Part shown: piece after piece, positions 59,565 to 64,000 of the stretch
Layout of the letters: the number at the start of each line of letters is the position of its first letter
Position numbering within the stretch: position 1 is the stretch's first letter
Assembly (NCBI RefSeq): GCF_003144195.1
Contig: NW_020290014.1
Span: 62,001 to 126,000 of the forward strand
Reading direction: 5' to 3'
Source: Ceraceosorus guamensis
Taxonomy: Eukaryota; Basidiomycota; Exobasidiomycetes; Ceraceosorales; Ceraceosoraceae
Length of the DNA: 64,000 nt
Made by a program: the position numbers and the translations under genes
Notes under the pieces: generated by a model
What the model was told of the DNA's origin: nothing
What the model saw: only the letters and a program-made list of their open reading frames with translations
Database searches by the model: none

Positions 59565-60302
59565 TTTAGATCAACTTGCCCAGCTCGCGTCATTTTGTAT
59601 CATGATCCACAATTAGATCTACGTGCCACCCTCGTGCCATTTTCATCCCTTCGTCCGCGAATGGGATGTGATATTGCTTGGCGATTCCATGCGCGCAAGA
59701 GCGAGAGACCGGGCCTGGTCGTCATTTGTGAATGAATCAGGCGCAACTTTTGGGGAGCCGTTTCAGTGACCACGAAGAAGGGCGGTGGGGGTATACGACA
59801 TGTTTGCGTGTATGGGGGCGTTATTGCTCGTGCTCTGCAAGTTGTGCAGCGACTGCCTCTGACGAGGAACTTGGCTTAACAGTGCAGCTTCGATGCGTCA
59901 TATCCTCGTCTTCCGACTTGATCGAGGGTCCTGCTTTGTGAGTGTTGATGAGTTGCATGTCGTGTGTCGCTCGCGATTAAGATCGTACGCGTGCAAGCTC
60001 GTCGTGTCGTCGTCCCATGCGACGGCGCGTAATAGCGCATAGCGCGTCCATGCATGCGTGAGCTCCGCTTCCGCGCGGACCTCAAGCACAGCTTATAGGC
60101 CCTTCAGGAAGCGCGTCCATCCCGTCCTCCACAGTCACAGTGCACACTGAGCAATCGACTGGCCATCAAAGCATTCACATTCTTGATTGGCATCGGGCAA
60201 GTCTCTCGTACATCGCTACTCGTATCGGAAGAGGAGGTCGATACTGGTCGCACATCGCCTTTCAGGAGCTGTATAGGCAACAACCAGCGCGCGCGTCTCG
60301 TC
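59565..60302. other. Intergenic region
   Basis: About 740 bp with no supported gene; CGCGC-rich motifs near 60000-60070. Confidence 0.5.
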
Positions 60303-61440
60303 ATGGCACCCAAACGTGGGGCCGTCGCCGCCGATCCGGCCTCGCAAATTGGGTAAGTGGGGACTGCATGGATGCATGTATGCGATCATTTGTATTGAGC
60401 CTTGTGATCTTTCGTTGCAGGTTCGATTCTGGTGGTATGATGGGTCAGATGAGCGGTTCGTCTGGAAACGGCGGAGGAGGAGGGCAAAGAATCGAGCCAG
60501 AGACGCTAGCACGCTAGCACGACCTAATGAGGTGTTACCCGCTCTTTCAGAATTGGCAGCGGAAAGTGCTAAGAAACGTCGCGCTGCCATCCACGCGCAA
60601 GCCAAGAAGGTAAGTCCTGGATGCTTGCTCTGCTGGGAGCGTGAGATACCCAGGCCTGTAGCGGCTGAACCAGGGTTCCTCGACGTCTGCTCACAGAGCA
60701 GCGCTGCGTACGAAAATCAGGTGCGGTTGCTGCAACAGTCACAGATGGAGCTTGCGAAGCGCATGTATGCCTGACGGCTCTTCGTATGCCTTCTCTCAGC
60801 TGAAGCGAGAGCTGTCAAGTCTAGAGGAGGCTCTGTGCGTCTATTTGGACGTCTTCAGGTGTTAGAAGGTTGCGCCTCCGCCCGTTTCTAAAGCATCTGC
60901 GCTGTCGTGCCAACAACAGCTCGAAAACATACGCCGCTTTCCGCACCGATGACCTCAACACTGAAGGCAAGATTAAAGCTACTTGGCAGCTGATTCAGGA
61001 TGATGTGAAACACCTCCACGTAAGTCTTGCAATACGGAGCAGTCAACAAATGAGCGTTACAGGCTCACCTCGGTTGCCGCCGCTTCGCATCAGTCCAACG
61101 TGTGCCAGAGCTTCGAGAGTGGTGGTGCTTTGCCGCAGATCGCACAAGACAGTGAAAAAGCCATGCTAGCTTTCGAAGCATGCGAGCGCGGTGCGTGCGG
61201 ATCAGGATTTTCTACCTTGCGGGTCTGCGCTTGCTCACCAGCTTTACATTCGCGATCCATGGTGGAACGGCGGGCGCAGATGGCAAGCGCCTTCATCCGG
61301 AGCAGACTGGTCCGACTAACTGATGGATCAAAACATGAACGCCAGTCCCGAAGATTTTGTGGAAGCGGAATACTCAAGCTGTGCCTCGTGAGCGAGCGCA
61401 CCGATCCGCATGAGAGCACAGCGACCTGTCAATCGGGGGT
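60303..61440 (+). CDS. Unrecognised multi-exon gene with helical segments (tentative)
   Basis: A chain of exon-like pieces on the plus strand. 60303-60352 starts MAPKRGAVAADPASQIG with donor gtaagt. A segment ending at about 60609 reads LPALSELAAESAKKRRAA followed by IHAQAKK, donor gtaagt. About 60697-60774 reads SSAAYENQVRLLQQSQMELAKR. 60801-60835 reads LKRELSSLEEAL. About 60866-61020 reads LRPFLKHL and KIKATWQLIQDDVKHLH, donor gtaagt. 61092-61192 reads SNVCQSFESGGALPQI then DSEKAMLAFEACER, donor gtgcgt. 61243 onward reads LHSRSMVERRAQMASAFIR. Long Glu/Lys/Leu helices suggest a coiled-coil complex subunit. The joins around 60490 and 60775-60870 are unresolved and I recognise no family. The end is approximate. 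Confidence 0.35.
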
Positions 61441-61499
61441 GTACTCTAGTTGCGCAGACACCAATGAGCATACAGGTGAACACCTTGCGCTTTGAGAGC

Positions 61500-64000
61500 G
61501 GGGTGTCGGGATCATTCAAGTCGGGATGGGTAGAGAGGACTTGAAGCTGCGAAGTAGAGGTGAGATCGCCCGCACACGACTTGCGACTGCAACAGACTTG
61601 ACGGTCACTTTGCTCGAGGTTCGATCTGAGCGGAATGGAGTTTGGGTAAACATCGCACATCGATCGAGCTTCAATATATCTGCGCTACAGTGGTCTCAGG
61701 CGGATATGGAATCATGAGAAAGCATCTAAGCTACAACTACTTAGACTTCATTGCGAGTCCGTTGATAGGCGAGGATCAGGGCAAATGGGCGCAGAGCCTA
61801 CGCCTGCGTAGACAAAGCCTCGTGTATGGGACTCGCAGCGGGACGCCGCAGCGGTTTCGATCACGCTCAGGGACGTGGTATATGCACCAACATCGCACGA
61901 TTGGCGGACCCAACACACTCCACATTGTTGCCCCATCAATTCGACATTGTTGCTCGCCCCTCCGCCAGACCGCATCCTGATTGGCATTTGCTGGACGAAG
62001 ATTATCTCGACAGTCTACTCCCAGGGCGTCCTAATGACTTGGAGACACCTGCATGCCTACATATGGTCGTCGACCAATGATGCGCGGTGCCTGCATGGTG
62101 GAGGTGACCGACGAAGAGCTCATCGTCACAAGGCCTTTGGGAGGTGCCCCCTTCATACAGCCCAATCGTGTATGGAATGGAAGAGAGTGTCGGAGGGATG
62201 GCGAAGCCCGCGCACCCGACGCACCCAGGCAGCACCTACCAGCCAGATGATGAGGAGCAGGTTCCAAGCCGTGTAAAGGACGACTTCATTTCGCACGTGG
62301 AGAAAGACACTGCAACCCGAGGTAAGGCGGCGGATCAATCTGCGCTCGCCCTCCAGCATCCGCGCCCCTGCGATTAGAAGCATCGCAACAATTAGGCACA
62401 TCCGGTCGCCTGCAGTCACACTCTCATCAAATGATGACGAGTGGTGCTGCTTTGCCGAGATGTTAGGATCCCGGACCACTCTCTCTAATCGCTCCGTCGC
62501 GGTGTCCGGCCGGGCGACCTGGCGCGACAATCTACAGAGGAAATGGCGACAGATGACTCACGACTTGAAGCGCTACAGTGTCGGATCCGTGCGTGCAGCA
62601 CGGACACTATACTTCATCCCTCGCTCTTGCCACTCGCTGGAATTGAGCGGGGAGCCCATGGGCGTCATGCAGGCACAGCTCATTCACGTTGACTCATTCG
62701 TGATGTGGATTCATGAATTTGTCGCATGTGGCACACGCACCAACGACGCAGCGCGGCATCGGCGCTCCGTCGAGTTGAAGCTGTTATCAGCAGGTGCTTC
62801 ACACGCGGGCACTTCGCCTCTGAAAGCAGATCGCAATTCGCGTCGGACGGCGCCGTCATCTCTCGTTTCGCACGACGTTCTTGGGATCGAGCTCTATAGG
62901 CCTCTGACGCAAACCGACGGCTTTTCACCCTCATTTCCGAGGACGACACATCTGCAGGAGCCACAGCCGACATACAGAGCCAGGCCTCGGAATTGGCGCC
63001 CTTTCTTGCCAACTGCTCGCGATCGCACGATGCATGCTGGTGCTCTCCCCTCCTGCTATAATATGCCCTGGATGAAGCTCAAATGAAATCACAATGCGCG
63101 ACCAGCATACGCCCATAATTAGGTCTCAGTGCCAGTCTGCTCGATGCAGCATATGGCGCAGTCACACGGGCGCAAGCCACAGCGATTGGACCACTCGTGC
63201 TCCATTGCCCATGGCCACCTACAGCACGTTTGACTCGCTCACTGACGCGAGACCAGACTCGACGCTTATGCATTCACAGCGGACTGATAACACCTTTCTT
63301 CACGACTCACGACTCTGACATCAGCCATAGGCATTTGTGCAGTCTGCGCACAGCTCGTGCTGAGCCAAGATTCCAGTCTGCGCACATTCACATTGTGGTA
63401 CACGAGTCGGATTGGAAATACTTGCGCACAGTCCACGCACTCGTGACTTCACTTCAACGTCTTTAAGCTAGAATTTGCCTTCACTCTTCTGCTGCACGCC
63501 CAATTAGCCAAAGGCAGAGATCGTGTTCGCACGGCAGCGCAAGACTCACTCACACTGTGACTCACGACTCGCTGTCGTCGCTTCATTAATTTTACGTGCT
63601 TGCGCTTGGGCTGTAGAGGCGTCTATAAAATTGCGGCACCCTCTTACCGCCGACACACGCACCCCTCTCCGTCGTTCCCACATCAACGCAACCTTTCCTT
63701 TACCCACCACCTACCTGCCTTCTCAATCCTGCCTCGGGCGCACCTCAAGAATTTGCTTGATTTATTCGACCTAAGCTATAAGTCTAGCTCCTCTGCCTGC
63801 CTCGTATCTCGCTTCTCTCCCCAGCTCCGACCTCTGTACTTCGCCCTCGATTTGCCTTTCGCCCCGCCACCGCCACCACACCGTATCGTCAGCATCTTAC
63901 GCCGATCACACTCTCATCACTCACTCCACTCACTCTGAAATTTCCCCGCCTTGCTCAGGCCTCCTTGCCACTTCTGACTATTCCGACGAGGTCAAGCGCT
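61500..64000. other. Intergenic region to the window edge
   Basis: About 2.5 kb without a supported gene. CACGACTC motifs are dense at 63300-63330 and 63540-63570. From 63640 onward the plus strand is strongly pyrimidine-rich, as in 5' leaders of well-expressed fungal genes. Confidence 0.5.
63624..63629 (+). promoter_or_regulatory. TATA box for a gene beyond the right edge
   Basis: TATAAA followed by an uninterrupted CT-rich leader of over 300 bp with no long ORF. The start codon is probably to the right of the window. Confidence 0.45.

Noticed and set aside
61826-62276. Overlapping frames of 65-133 codons near 62 kb
   Set aside because: Three plus-strand and several minus-strand frames overlap with no sign of selection for one of them.
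1-64000. Mobile elements, rRNA or CRISPR arrays
   Set aside because: No transposase, reverse-transcriptase or integrase frames, no long terminal repeats and no regular spacer arrays were seen on either strand.

Overview
This 64 kb window reads as a nuclear chromosome segment of a basidiomycete fungus, most likely a smut-related (Ustilaginomycotina) lineage. The support is moderate GC, compact genes with many short GT-AG introns (mostly 45-180 nt, often gtgagt...cag), and gene content that includes an MBP1-type APSES cell-cycle factor, a filamentous-fungal NTH1, a DUF2433 protein, a BYE1 homologue and an MCH1-like MFS carrier. The species assignment is an inference. I saw no transposon, LTR element, rRNA or CRISPR. 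All exon boundaries were worked out by hand from splice signals, reading phase and family conservation.

From 1 to 46 kb the window is mostly conserved housekeeping genes: a TPR/SET protein running off the left edge (-), endonuclease III NTH1 (+), MBP1-like APSES-ankyrin factor (-), DUF2433 metallophosphoesterase-fold protein (+), a 4.3 kb gene-free stretch, a large GAF-domain protein (+), an HSL-type alpha/beta hydrolase with a 13-Gln tract (-), a two-TM protein with a long Lys/Glu-rich tail (+), a Trm140/METTL2-type tRNA m3C methyltransferase (-), a DUF4202 protein (-), a DUF6604 protein (+), a Sec14/CRAL-TRIO protein with a 10-nt microexon (+), BYE1 with PHD-TFS2M-SPOC (-), and a secreted class 3 lipase (+).

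From 46.9 to 56.05 kb lies the most unusual part: at least four neighbouring genes, on both strands, for small or repetitive secreted proteins. Each starts with a signal peptide interrupted just afterwards by a phase-1 intron. Each carries dibasic (KR/RR) candidate kexin sites and a double-cysteine-doublet motif, CC-x6-CC, or a near variant. The largest (53.4-55.6 kb) has seven CC-x6-CC modules separated by PP and KR/RR, so it looks like a kexin-processed multi-peptide precursor. Another (46.9-48.0 kb) has grown by tandem duplication of a phase 0-0 exon with its intron. A secreted lipase and an MCH1-like transporter flank the group. I propose this as a previously undescribed family of secreted CC-x6-CC peptides.

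From 57 to 64 kb are the MCH1-like carrier, an unrecognised multi-exon gene with helix-forming segments whose structure I could only partly resolve, and then intergenic DNA ending in a TATA box and pyrimidine-rich leader that probably belong to a gene beyond the right edge.
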